From the NCBI GenBank assembly GCA_013396635.1, contig WBMW01000470.1, positions 62,001-126,000 of the forward strand: a DNA stretch of 64,000 nucleotides, read 5' to 3'. Under the pieces are notes generated by a model. The model saw only the letters and a list, made by a program, of their open reading frames with translations, ran no database searches and was not told the origin of the DNA. The position numbers were made by a program, and so were the translations under genes. Position 1 is the stretch's first letter. Every line of letters starts with the position of its first letter. The DNA is from Penelope pileata. Its lineage: Eukaryota > Chordata > Aves > Galliformes > Cracidae. This document shows, in pieces, positions 1 through 10,441 of the stretch.

Positions 1-216
1 ACAGTGATGCAGATACTGAGAGATGGTGTCAGAACAGAACTGTACCTGCCCCTCACTGAGCAAACTCATGCTTCCCTACTGCCTACCATGCAAGCAAACT
101 ACAAGTACCATCTTGAATTGACATTTACTGGCTTCCATGTTTCACCAGGTAGAAAAATTCCTATATAACCTAATTTTAAAGACTTTCTCACCAGCATTCC
201 TTAGAGTTATACAGTC

Positions 217-1000
217 TTTATTCTTTTAGCATCTATCCAACACAAAATCTTCGGTTGTAATTATTAGTCTGAAATCTTTCACTAGGAATACTTTTAAAAG
301 AAAATAAACAGACTTGTGGTGACAATGGGTTTCTGACTTTTGGAGAAAGCAGGAAAAAGAGTAAACGCTATTTTGCAAAACTCCAGTTTCAAAACATGAA
401 AAACACAGTCTTTTGGACACAGTTTCAGCTCTGTGTAACTGCAATACCAAGTAACTCATCTTTGTATAACAAATAATTTTATTTTTCTGCAGTTTTTGCT
501 CTTCTCTGTTGTTTTGTCTGCCAAAATTGACACCATTGGAAGCATTTGGCAAAACATAAAATTTAGAAAAAAATAGGTCCTACAGAATCAGTAAGGTATT
601 GTGTTTTTTTTCATTCTTTTTTTATAGTAACTGATTATTTTTTCCCCCAAAGATGAAAAAGTAAAAGATGGCAATATTATGGCGGTGCACAAATCAAATA
701 AGAAAGAAGGTGGGAAGAAAAAAGATTTGATTTTACTTGAGTTCTGTGTTCTGGAGTAGTAATATTCCCCAAATCGGCATGAAAGGTTTTATCCTTCATC
801 CCCAACAGTCATTTTCACCTTGTCTCTAGCCAGTTTTGCATCAACTGTGCATGGCAACATTTAAATAAAAAGTACATAATCCTTCGTACCAATAAAGCCT
901 TTCCATTTTCTCAGATTTTGAGGAAATGCAATTTTTAATCCACCAATATATATTCTGTAACCTCATTATTGTAGAAAGAATATATATTTTTCATTTTGTT
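217..1000 (-). other. Candidate 3' UTR of the minus-strand gene
   Basis: This stretch lies directly downstream of the stop codon of the candidate terminal exon. It is AT-rich and I see no repeat in it. AATAAA-type polyadenylation signals on the minus strand read as TTTATT on the plus strand at about 478-483 and 217-222, so the transcript could end near either. A 108-aa open frame within 226-552 has no recognisable composition and is probably chance. Assignment as UTR is inference from position only. Confidence 0.3.
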
Positions 1001-1344
1001 CTAAGATAAAAATGATCTAGGTGGACATTTATCAGAAATTAATTCAATTCTAGAGCTTCTAATATGGAGTTTACTTGACTTTCCTAAGACAAGCTCTATG
1101 TCTGGTTCTATTTCAATTTGTTCTTCTTCAGGTGTATTTTTTTCTCTAATATAAAAAATGTCTTGTGATTTAAATCGTATCTGTTTTTCTGTCTTGGCTT
1201 TGCATGGTTGAAGGCTATTATCTTGTCTCTTAGCAATTCTCTCCTCTAGACTATAACAAACCCATTCATTTTCACTTTCTGCTCTTTTATCATAATTCTT
1301 AGCATTCTGATCTTGCTCTGCTTCCCCAGGTTCTTTCCACTGAC
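1001..1344 (-). CDS. Terminal coding exon of an unidentified host gene
   Basis: An open frame of about 114 codons ends at a TAG (1001-1003). It begins exactly at a textbook 3' splice site: on the minus strand a 17-T tract leads into GCCAG, and coding starts with GT at 1344, giving a phase-1 junction. The encoded peptide is hydrophilic and charged. It has stretches rich in Glu, Lys, Gln and Arg (for example EEEQIEIEPDIELVLGK) and ends in PPRSFLS. That composition looks like a disordered or coiled C-terminus rather than random AT-rich translation. I do not recognise the family and assign no function. The alternative is a chance open frame beside a poly-T tract. The coincidence of splice site and frame argues against this, but there is no homology evidence here. 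Confidence 0.5.
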
Positions 1345-1639
1345 CTGGCAAAAAAAAAAAAAAAAAGGTGATACAGAAATAAGGGCATGTTATTGTAAGA
1401 GTATGTAGAAGGAGAATGCCTGCTCATTTAACAATAGCTGGCCAAGGGCTTTTTAAAGCCGAGAAGGGAAGTAAGAAAGGGAGCAAGTGATGGGAACAAA
1501 GTCTAGTCAGTCACACTAATTTATGAGAGCATGTGAGAATGTAGGAATGTTTATTCCAGCAGAGTTATGTGATTGAGGACTTCTTAGATGGGAGACAATC
1601 ACAAGAAATAAAAATATTAGTTACACTAGTTAGTGAACT

Positions 1640-2015
1640 AACAAATTGTAGGCACCGCTTCAAGGAAAGATGAACCTTGCAGCTAATAAAACTGAACCAC
1701 AGGGCCCCTGAATGCTGGGGGGTGAAGAAACTGCAGGGCTCTGCAGACCCATGGAGGTACTCAGCAGTAATTGGGAGATTGGGAGATGAGCAAAGGAGGA
1801 ACAAAGAGGAAGCATAAGTAGTAAAGGCTATAAAAGCGCCAGTTATGTGCAAAATGGAGCCAGTCAGTAGACTTGTCAGTACACCTGCTCCTAATCACTG
1901 CAGCCTGTACTATCCTCTTGTATATTTCTCTCATTAAATCCTTTTCCTAACAATCTCTCTGCATACTTGCATTCTCTCCTGTGTGTATGTGAGCTGCAAG
2001 GATTAAGTGCTAGCT
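1640..2015 (+). mobile_element. Putative solo LTR (endogenous retrovirus)
   Basis: The block has the order expected of an LTR. A U3-like segment contains a TATA box (GCTATAAAAG near 1827-1836). About 100 bases later comes an ATTAAA polyadenylation signal near 1933, followed by a pyrimidine-rich U5-like tail of CTCTCT and CATTCTCTCC. Its GC content is higher than the flanks. I could not fix exact ends or a target-site duplication. The related-looking GC-richer sequence to about 2210 may be leader or further LTR. No gag, pol or env frame follows, so it would be a solo LTR or fragment. It lies antisense to, and just upstream of, the terminal exon at 1001-1344, inside its presumed intron. Confidence 0.42.
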
Positions 2016-4802
2016 TCCAATAAGACCTGGCACTGTAGTTCACAAACTCATACTCAACTACTGGAGCCAGATCAGGGAAAGGGCATTCTGAACTACAGAC
2101 TTTGAGCCTGGAGTACCAGCTATTGGGGAAGTCAGTGTGAGTGAACTGGGTGCTAGGTACTGGAGTCACAGCAGGGGTGCAGGCACTCTCATAGCTCTTC
2201 ATTTTCACTTAGCTGTTATTTGATCCTTGCTGGTACAAAGTAGAGAGGAAAGTTTAGATCATACACCTTACAGGAAACCTTCTTGCCCTTGTAGATATCT
2301 TTATGAATTTCTTGTTTTTCCTTTCTCCCCAGATCATTGTGATTTCTATTCCTCTATTCTATAATATTCTGTCTCTCCCAGACTAATAACAATTGATACA
2401 TACTGAGAGTACTCCTTTCTTCCCTTTTATTAATGAAAATGTTCAGCAAGTCCAGATTTGGGACAAATCTCTCCAGATGATTGTTGTAAAACCTCTTCAA
2501 CCGTTCTGAGAAAAGTTTTCCAAACAGGTGTATCTTTCATACCAGCCTCATTGGTCATGAAGCTGTTTTCTTGAGAGAATATCATACAACAGTAAAAAGC
2601 CTCATGAAGGCAAAAATATATCAAAAAAACTCTATCACTCTCATCTCCACAGTTTTACATTGCTTCAAGCTATTTGATAGACCTTTCAGCACTGCTAAGA
2701 GCAATGGCAGCACTTGGATAGCTTAGTTATCTGAGTAAAACTAGGGGGTAGGAAGAAATGAAAGGGGCAAAATAGATCTTCTAATCATTCTGGATGTCTA
2801 TGTGCTACTGATGCCATCTGAGCTGCTGATTATTCAGATGTGATTAACTTTGCATGATGAAGATCTAGTCCTAGTTTTCACATTCCAGTTTACAACTAAA
2901 GAAGGTAGAAAAGAGTAACTGCATAAACAAACAACTGCCATTACGCTCGTGAACTAGGGATTGCCTCTACCTTTTGAAACTACTTTTTGAAAATAAACAG
3001 AAATAAAATCAATTTTACTGCATTAGTTTTTGCCAAAGATCAGCTAGTTCAGAAAATTGAGGTTTGAGGGTGATAAAAATCCATTTCTGGCTTTATTCAG
3101 GCTGAAAAGTCACATATCACATATCAGAGATCACTTGGAATTGGATCCCCCAAAAGCTAGCAATAATAATATGTTTCTATAACAAATGTCAAAAATCCAA
3201 CATGTTAATTTAGAGGTTGGTTGTAAAGTCCTTCACAGATCCAGAACAATCTAAATACACTTCAATTACACCAATAAAGTCATTTGCTCTCCAAAATTCA
3301 CTGAACAGCTTTTTGCTTCCATCTTAATGCTTGCCTACCCTGCTGTGATGCTGTTTCAAAAAAAGACTGCTGTCCCTGCTGTTTGGGGAAATGTATCTAT
3401 AATGTCTGGATCCAAGCATTTCATATTCAACAGATGGTGATCTTGGCTGTACATTCATTCTGGTTTCTCTGAGCCTGTGTGCTTAATACCTCTTTCGCTG
3501 CCAATCACTTCCTAACTAGCAAATGAATCCTCATCTGACATGAACTCTTCCCTGTTCTCTGTGTCACCTTTAGTGAGCACTGTCACCTTCAGACATTCTG
3601 AGATGGTTACCTTTGATCTGTCAGTCAAAGAGAGAAGTCTGTTACTGTTTTGTTTAGTCCTACATACAGGTGGGGAAGAATAGAGGTCTCAGTTTATACA
3701 GAATTAATATTTATTTCTTCATCAGAAAAATGTTCATCACACCTGCAATTGTACAGGCTAAGATGCTTACACTTCAATCAACTGACTTTTTAAACCCAAA
3801 GACAAAATCATATGTGTACATCTTTTTTCCTTCATTTTCCGAATCCAAGGAGCACAGGAATGAAGTTGCAGTCTTGCTGTAAGAATGTTCCCCTTTTTTT
3901 TTTCCATTTTTCCTTCTTACTCAACAGATGGAGATGAATGAGCAAGAAAAAGATATAATTACATGCTTTTAAAAAACACAAACAATATTACTCTGAATTG
4001 GATTATCCAGAAAGTTTTCTTAAATTTCAAGCCTTAATCCTGTCTAATATTTCTTGCATTTGTTGTTGGCATTAATACTCATCTTTTCTGTCAGATTCTT
4101 GAATGAAATTAAATTTTTAAACAAAGTAGAAATGACAACAATAGCCATAGTTTCCTTCCTTTTTTTTGTGTATACAGGAAGTGGTGGATCAAATCATAAT
4201 GTGCTCATGAACATGAACTAGGTGGTCTCTTTTTGTGTCTTTTTTCCTGTTCTTGCTTGTTTGATTTTAATTCATGCAAGTAGTAGAATTAGTTCAGAAA
4301 GTTGGAAAATAAAGATAAAAACATGCCCAACCTGTATATAAGAAAAAAAATCTTTAGTTAACACTTTTAAAACTATGTATATGATTAGTGTCAATGCATT
4401 GCCATTAGTAGCGTTGTCACCAGTAAGGCAAGGGCATTCCAAAATATGCCAAAGAAAACACCTGTTTACAGAAATAAATGATTCCTGACATTTATATATT
4501 TTGACAACTGAAATTATAGAATTATTAGCCATATTATTGATAAAACGGTGGTTTAATTAAAAATAATACTGTGATGCCTCCCTGGATCTTTTCCTTCTTC
4601 ACCAAACCTGATGACCTCTACTTTGTAAAAGCAGGAATCAAGTGGACTAACAAGTTCTGATCAAACAATACTGGATTATGGAGAGAGGTTGTGAAAATGT
4701 CACAGACTTGCTTTCCAGAGTCTGAACTCCATTTTGTTTTATGTCCATGTGATGTGTGGTGTAGTATATTCTCCTACAAGGATGATATCTTACAGCACTT
4801 AC
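2016..4802. other. Presumed intron; no firm feature
   Basis: The DNA is AT-rich with scattered short open frames. On the minus strand two splice-acceptor-like pyrimidine tracts occur, before about 4325 and before about 4510. The frames that follow do not connect in phase with the other candidate exons. A 64-codon minus-strand frame at 2430-2624 is weakly coding-like but has no convincing donor site. I see no transposon. Confidence 0.4.
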
Positions 4803-4888
4803 CAATACAGTCCAATATCATGAATACTGCTGTCATTAGTGATTAGCATTAATCCATACAGAACAATTAATATCTTGTTTTCAGTACT
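4803..4888 (-). CDS. Weak candidate internal exon (86 nt)
   Basis: On the minus strand an open 86-nt segment ends at a strong donor, TTG followed by GTAAGT. It starts after a CAG acceptor with only a modest pyrimidine tract and another AG four bases earlier. Read in phase 0 it is open throughout and gives a hydrophobic, helix-like peptide (KILIVLYGLMLIT). Phase 0 is what the candidate exon at 6313-6398 would require next. Against it, the presumed branch-point region runs straight into the LTR-like block at 4915, and the end phase (2) does not join directly to the terminal exon (phase 1). At least one more exon would be needed. Confidence 0.2.
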
Positions 4889-4914
4889 CTGTCTAAGAGG
4901 CTGTTTCTGAACCT

Positions 4915-5700
4915 TTTGTCTCAAAGCCTGCTGTGAGAACTCTTTTGTCTCAAAGTTTGCCCACCTGCTTGCTGCCCAAAGGCCTGCAGACCAGAGGAAA
5001 GACCAGAGATAAGCAGCCGCTAAATGGCCATCTAGCAGCCTTTCAGACTGGCACGTGAGGAAGGCAACCACTGAGGGGATATGCATGCCCCTACGTGCCT
5101 ACGTGACATACCTGGGTGCCCAGAAATGCCATGCTGGCCGAAAAGGAGGATAAGAAGACCCCTCCAATGGGGAAACAATAGCTGCCTACCAGCTGCTATC
5201 TGACTGATGCCTGCCTGGCGCCTGCCTGTTGCTGGTACCTCCTGCTGCTTGAGACATGAGGTCCTGCTGCCCTGATACCTGATGCCTGCTTGTTGCCTCT
5301 TGCTTCCTGCCTGATGGCCTGATGCCTGATGATGTCGCCTGCTGCCTGGAGCTTGCTCCTGCTTCGCCTGGTGCCTGCTGCCTGAGACCTGATGATGCCT
5401 GCTTGCTGCTGCTCCCCCTGCACTCTTACTCCCTCACTCCCACACGGGCCTGAAGATATTCCTGGACCAATACAATGGTGTGGGATCCATGGTGGTGACT
5501 GTCCCTGCTTTTTTTTAATATGTAACCCTCGCTCTTATTTCCTATCCTTTTACTATCGCCTCCCTTCCCATCCCTGTCACCCTCACTGACCAGAATTTCT
5601 TTTAAACTGGTTGGACAACATTTGACCTCGTTTGTGTCTTAATCTCACCTCAGATATGTTAAAGAATCTCCCCTCACTCCAATAATCGGAGCGAGACACT
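4915..5700 (+). mobile_element. Putative solo LTR with GCCTG-rich U3
   Basis: This GC-rich block in AT-rich DNA begins near TGTCTCAAAG and ends near CGGAGCGAGACA, compatible with TG...CA LTR ends. Inside are a CCTCCAATGG-type CCAAT motif, a TATA-like GGATAAGAAG near 5146, a CCTG-rich repetitive core, a pyrimidine-rich stretch, and a final TCCAATAATCGGAGC motif. No retroviral coding frame adjoins it. I did not find a convincing target-site duplication, so the ends are approximate. Class I or II ERV LTR is the best guess; the family is not identified. Confidence 0.45.
5205..5415. repeat. Degenerate GCCTG/GATGCCTG tandem array
   Basis: Short units built on GCCTG, GATGCCTG and TGCTGCCTG recur irregularly for about 200 bases inside the LTR-like block. 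They generate open frames on both strands that are purely repeat-driven (Gln/Ala/Arg-rich on the minus strand). These frames should not be read as genes. Confidence 0.75.
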
Positions 5701-6312
5701 GATTGCTAGCAATGAGTTTCTTTTCTGGGAACTGTGCAAAACAAGTCTGCCCCCAAATGATTAATATAGTCCGATTAAAGGGCAAATTTTTGAAGGTACT
5801 GATATTTTTGAAATATCAATACCTACAACAGACCTTATAAACCTGGAATAAGAAGTGTTAACATTGAAGGCACTACAGAACTCACCATTTCAATCTAATT
5901 ACCCATAGACAAGACAATAGAACACAAATTTCTCCATTAACTACTTATTTCCTTTTAGTTTTCACACTGGCAGTTTGAAATGTTGATTACTTGGGACAAA
6001 CTTGTTCTCCCTGGGAGAAAATTCACAAGGCTGCTTTAAGAGTCTATTTTTCTTACTGTCTTTCATATCATTTAAGTCAGACTTGATGTAAAGTATCATC
6101 TTCATCACCCTAGGGTGTTTTACTTGTTTATTCTGGTATGAAAAGATGCACAACTTCTCAAACTGTGGATATGACCAAATCCAAGTAGAATCCTTAGCAT
6201 TTGATTTTCATTTTCCCTGTTTAGAGAACATTTCATAACACAGTCTGTGGGCTCACTATTTTTAGATCTTTCAACTAGAATCCTGGAGTGTTTCATTTTC
6301 ATTCTTGCTTAC
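5701..6312. other. Presumed intron; nothing recognised
   Basis: AT-rich sequence between the LTR-like block and the candidate exon at 6313. Two overlapping minus-strand open frames of about 60 codons occur here (5962-6153 and 6120-6302). They lack matched splice sites and are probably chance. Confidence 0.4.
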
Positions 6313-6398
6313 CTGGTAGCTATTCAGCTCAGTGCTAATTCTATGTACTGTGGGTTTTGTTATTAGAAAAATGTTCTGGCAACTCCTCATTGCATAAG
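6313..6398 (-). CDS. Candidate internal exon (86 nt) of the minus-strand gene
   Basis: On the minus strand a strong acceptor (pyrimidine-rich TTATTCTCATTTCAG) is followed by 86 open nucleotides and a strong donor, CAG then GTAAGC. The exon enters in phase 1 and leaves in phase 0. It encodes about 28 residues, including FLITKPTVHRISTEL. Both splice sites are good and the frame between them is open. No other reading frame or repeat explains the segment. With an 86-nt length a chance event is possible, and I cannot name the protein. It would belong to the same transcript as the terminal exon at 1001-1344, with at least one exon between them. Confidence 0.33.
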
Positions 6399-6559
6399 CT
6401 GAAATGAGAATAACTAGAATAGAATTCCTGTGATTAGCTGTATCTGACAAGGTCTAGAGCTTAATGTAATGTCTGCAGTTCTCTGACACCGAAAAATGAG
6501 AATATTGGAGAGAGACACTGACTAAACTACAGGTTTAATTTCAGGAGGTAGCATCAGAA

Positions 6560-8162
6560 AATCTGAAGTTCATTTGGAGATGGAATTGCAGGGGACATCA
6601 AGCCCAACAAGAACGGCTTCCATTATATTAGTAACAAAAGGATACACAAGGAAAACAGTTGCAGTGGTAAGTGGAGTGGGTGAGCTGCTGACAGTGAAAA
6701 CAAGTAAGGCTAAGACGCTCAACATTTTGCTTCACTTTTCATTGATGAGATCTTTGTGGTTACAGACAAGGACAAGGAGGAGAGGAATTGTCAGCAGAGG
6801 ATGAGAGTTTACATGAGAACTTGCCCATACAAATTCAGAACTGGAAAAAGAAAAGTGTTACACACATCTAAAAAGCTAAATGGTTAACCTTAGAAAATAC
6901 AGTCCTCACCTTGGCCCCGGTAAGGTAAGAGAGAGAGTCCTCCTGTAACACTTTTCTCAGCACCTGAGGGAGAAGATATTATCTGGGAACAGTATGCATG
7001 GATTTATTCTCAGTAAATCATGCCTGACTGCTCTAAGTGCCTTCTATGATAAAACAAGTTTATCGATGAGGAAAAAGCAGTGGAGGTCACTTACATCAAC
7101 TTTAGAAGGCCTTTCAACAGTGCTTCTAGCATTACTTTTGTATGCAAGTTGGTATGTTACCATCTAGGCAGGTAGACAATCAGAAATGTAAAATCTCTTT
7201 GTACAACTGGGCAAAGAAGATAGTGATTCAGGAGTTCTATTCTACCTACAACTCCAGCAACAAGATCCTCTCCTGGGATCAGTCCTGTTTAATATCTTTA
7301 TCAGTAAAATCAGGATGAAGTGAATGGATTACACTCTTATAGAGTCTGCAGATGACATCCGCAACTGGAAGGCCAGTTGATATGCTTAAAGGCAGGGTGC
7401 CCATCCAGCTAGATAAGCTGAAGAAATTGGCCAACAGAAGCCTTATAAACTTTGAGAATAAATGCCTAGTCCTGCACGTGAGAAGATACCCTGGTTGTCT
7501 GCAGAGCATCTTTGCTGAGAAGGACCTATAGGTGGTGGTAGATGACAAGCTAAGGCATGGAGACAGCACTGTGTCTTGGCAACAGAGGACAAAGGTCTTC
7601 TGGGCTAGACTCACAACCAGGATAGGATGTCCATGGGAGTGACTGTCTCCCTCTCCTAAGCACTTGTGAGACTGCATCTGCAAGTCCTGGGTCCAGTTTG
7701 AGGCCTCCTGCAAGAGACATACAAGAGACACCATCCTACTGGAGTGAGTTCAGAAGAGAGCCTCCGAAGTGGTCAGGGGCTGTCACTTCCCCGAGAGGAG
7801 ATGCCATCTTCAGCAGGACCTAACAGCAGCCCTTAACAATTGATGAGATCAGCAAGACAGAGCCAGATTACTCACAGGTGAGCATTGAAATAGAATAAGA
7901 AATAATAGCTATAAGTAGAAACAAGGAGAAAATCCACCTCGATATAAGTAGAAAATTTTTCTCCCCAAGGACAGTCAACTTGTGAGGCAAGTTGTACGGA
8001 GAGGTTGTACAGTTTCCATCCTTGAGAGTTTTCAAGTCCAGACTGCATAAAGCCCTAAGTAACTTGATCTGTCATCATAACCAACTCTGCTTTGAGCAGG
8101 AAGTTGGATTTAGAGACCTCCCAAAGTCCCTTCCAACTTAAATTATTGTATGGTCCCATGAT
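6560..8162 (+). mobile_element. Old, degraded CR1 LINE copy (ORF2 part to 3' end)
   Basis: Similarity to CR1 ORF2 runs through several displaced frames. First comes a segment like the linker before the RT (YISNKR-like, 6620-6660), then an RT block around 6960-7140 (GKSCLTALISFYD-like). An LGSVLFNIFI-type motif follows at about 7270-7310, and the CRVLHL-like segment near 7465. The 3' end is at about 8130-8160, where CCCTTCCAACTTA precedes a decayed terminal repeat. Many stops and small indels make it an ancient, dead copy. A minus-strand 151-aa open frame over 7279-7734 is a shadow of this element. Confidence 0.8.
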
Positions 8163-9535
8163 TAAAGAGAAAGAGCACTGATACTCATGCATGACCTTCA
8201 CCTGCTGAAGAACTATCTCACTAGATCAAGGAGGTAGAAATAATATTCTGAACAGTGATAAAATCCTGGATGATCCTTTGTATTATTTCATTACGTAATT
8301 TGAAGTATCACTGCATTTGGGAATATTAATGCATACACAAAAAATGTCATTAGCGTATATATAAAGCCCCTGAATGATGAAGAAAAAGCTCATTTCCATT
8401 TCTATTACTCTTTCCTGATTTCTCTCTGTCCTTAGAATTACTTAAGTAACTTGGGTTATTCTAACAAAGGAAACATTAGACTCATTCTAGAAAAAAGTGT
8501 CAATGAAACTTGCTGAGATAATGGAACGATTTATTACATTTAGTTGCTTAGAAAATATTGTCCTTAGACTGAAACATTCCACAATATTAGGCATTAGGGC
8601 ATCGTGAATAATAGCAGAAATCATATATGTATCTTTTGTTAATCACATTAAAAACATGACTTTAATCTCTTCCGTTATAGCAGTAGATATCAGCTCCAGA
8701 GATTCCCAATTGGACTGACCACCACGGAAGAAACTTCAATTTGGCAGGCCTTTGTATTCCAGTAATTGAGTCCCCTAATATATGAAATATTTTTTTCAGT
8801 TCAACATATAAAGCAATTATTGGAGTAAGAAGTAGTATATAAGAATGTTATTCTAAGAACCATTTTTAAGACTCTTCTCCATTCTAACAAAATTAAGATT
8901 GCTCAATCACTAACAAAAATTTGGAATACAGAATATTTAGATTAGTTTAAATTATTTATTTTTTTGGTCATGAAGAATAAGGATATTATCAGTTATTATA
9001 TAATCATATCTTCATTGCCTTTTACTTACAAAAGAAATTTTCCTATTTATGAAAGCACAACATATTCCCTATTCATCTATTTGTTTTCCTTACATTGACA
9101 AGCCAAAAAGCTAGCTAAATGAAGTATAAAAATAAGCCCTCAGGGAATAATTTTCCCAGAAGAGGTTAATATCCAGTATCCTGGATACAAGGTTAATTAT
9201 TTTAATTTAACACATTGAGAGAACCTACAATAGAGAGATATTAACAAGATTTCTTACATTGTCAGGAAACTAGTATGTTTCATGATCATTTTCCAAATAG
9301 ATACCATTAGTAGCACATTAAATGTATTCATCTTCATTCACTTTGATTCTTCTGACTAAACGTTTGACAGACCCAGTTCATCAAACATCACAATGTCTAA
9401 AAAAATATTTTATACAGCTAAAAGGGAAACAAAACAGGCCCAAATGTGAAATTAGTACTGACTAACTTGTTCTGCATCTATACTGAGAATTTAGGTTTTC
9501 AATTCTTCTTTCTGCTTTATTAACATTTGTATATT
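8163..9535. other. No feature recognised
   Basis: AT-rich unique-looking sequence with no long open frame, LTR or CR1 signature that I could see. Confidence 0.5.
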
Positions 9536-9810
9536 GAATCACAGAACATGGCCCACAAGGGTCATCCAGTCCAACTCCTGCTTCCACAAAGGACCACCCA
9601 AAAATCAAACCCTACGTCAGAGAGTGTTATCTAGAAGCTTCTTGAGCTCCAGCAGGCTTCTTCCAGGGCCCAGTCACCCTCTGGTGAAGAACCTTTTCCT
9701 AATACCCAACCCACTCTCCCCTGACGTAGCCTCTTCTCTAGGCTGAGCAAACCAAGTGACTTCAGCTGCTCCACATGCGTATTCCCCTCTAGAACCTTCG
9801 CCATCTTCTT
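9536..9810 (-). mobile_element. CR1 3' end, left half of a split element
   Basis: Antisense CR1 3' terminus. It starts with a decayed GAATCACAGAA terminal repeat and then GGTCATCCAGTCCAACTCC, the reverse complement of the common CR1 end. It continues through the 3' UTR and C-terminal ORF2 codons (EKRLRQ..., LGLLSLEKR on the minus strand) to CCATCTTCTT at 9801-9810. There it stops abruptly. The expected next CR1 sequence (AGCCCTCCTTTGGGC...) is found at 12256, on the other side of a sense-strand CR1. The two halves are therefore one older element interrupted by insertion. Confidence 0.85.
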
Positions 9811-10441
9811 CCTCTGCAAGTGTGGCGAGTCAGAAAGCCAGACGAAGTGCCTTTATACCAATGCACATAGTGTGGGAAATAAGCAGGAAGGGGAGGAAAC
9901 CATGATGTGCTTGGAAAATTACGACCTTGTTGCTATCACAGAAACGTGGTGGGATGACTCACGCAACTGGAATACCACCATCGACGGGTATTGGCTTTTT
10001 AGAAAGGATAGACAAGGTAGGAAGGGTGGNAGAGAGTGTTATCTAGAAGCTTCTTGAGCTCCAGCAGGCTTCTTCCAGGGCCCAGTCACCCTCTGGTGAA
10101 GAACCTTTTCCTAATACCCAACCCACTCTCCCCTGACGTAGCCTCTTCTCTAGGCTGAGCAAACCAAGTGACTTCAGCTGCTCCACATGCGTATTCCCCT
10201 CTAGAACCTTCGCCATCTTCTTCCTCTGCAAGTGTGGCGAGTCAGAAAGCCAGACGAAGTGCCTTTATACCAATGCACATAGTGTGGGAAATAAGCAGGA
10301 AGGGGAGGAAACCATGATGTGCTTGGAAAATTACGACCTTGTTGCTATCACAGAAACGTGGTGGGATGACTCACGCAACTGGAATACCACCATCGACGGG
10401 TATTGGCTTTTTAGAAAGGATAGACAAGGTAGGAAGGGGGG
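9619..10441 (+). repeat. 411-bp direct duplication around a single N
   Basis: Bases 9619-10029 recur at 10031-10441 with an offset of 412, separated by one N at 10030. The minus-strand 62-codon frames in the two copies (9631-9819 and 10043-10231) are identical, and differences appear only in the G-run beside the N. The duplicated block spans the junction between the antisense and sense CR1s, so that junction appears twice. Identical ends around a lone N are typical of two contigs whose overlap was not merged. A real tandem duplication is less likely. Confidence 0.9.

Noticed and set aside
226..552. 108-codon minus-strand frame
   Set aside because: Cys/Phe/Lys-rich composition typical of AT-rich noise, no splice acceptor in frame, and it lies in the presumed 3' UTR.
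2430..2624. Possible minus-strand exon with a moderately coding-like peptide
   Set aside because: The acceptor is weak and the only good donor (GCTG|GTATGA) would leave a 27-nt exon. Evidence is too thin to list.
4272..4532. Minus-strand frame containing two acceptor-like tracts
   Set aside because: The frames following each acceptor hit stops or do not join in phase with the other candidate exons. The peptide is very hydrophobic AT-rich noise.
5196..5423. Gln/Ala/Arg-rich 75-codon minus-strand frame
   Set aside because: Entirely produced by the GCCTG-type repeat in the LTR-like block.
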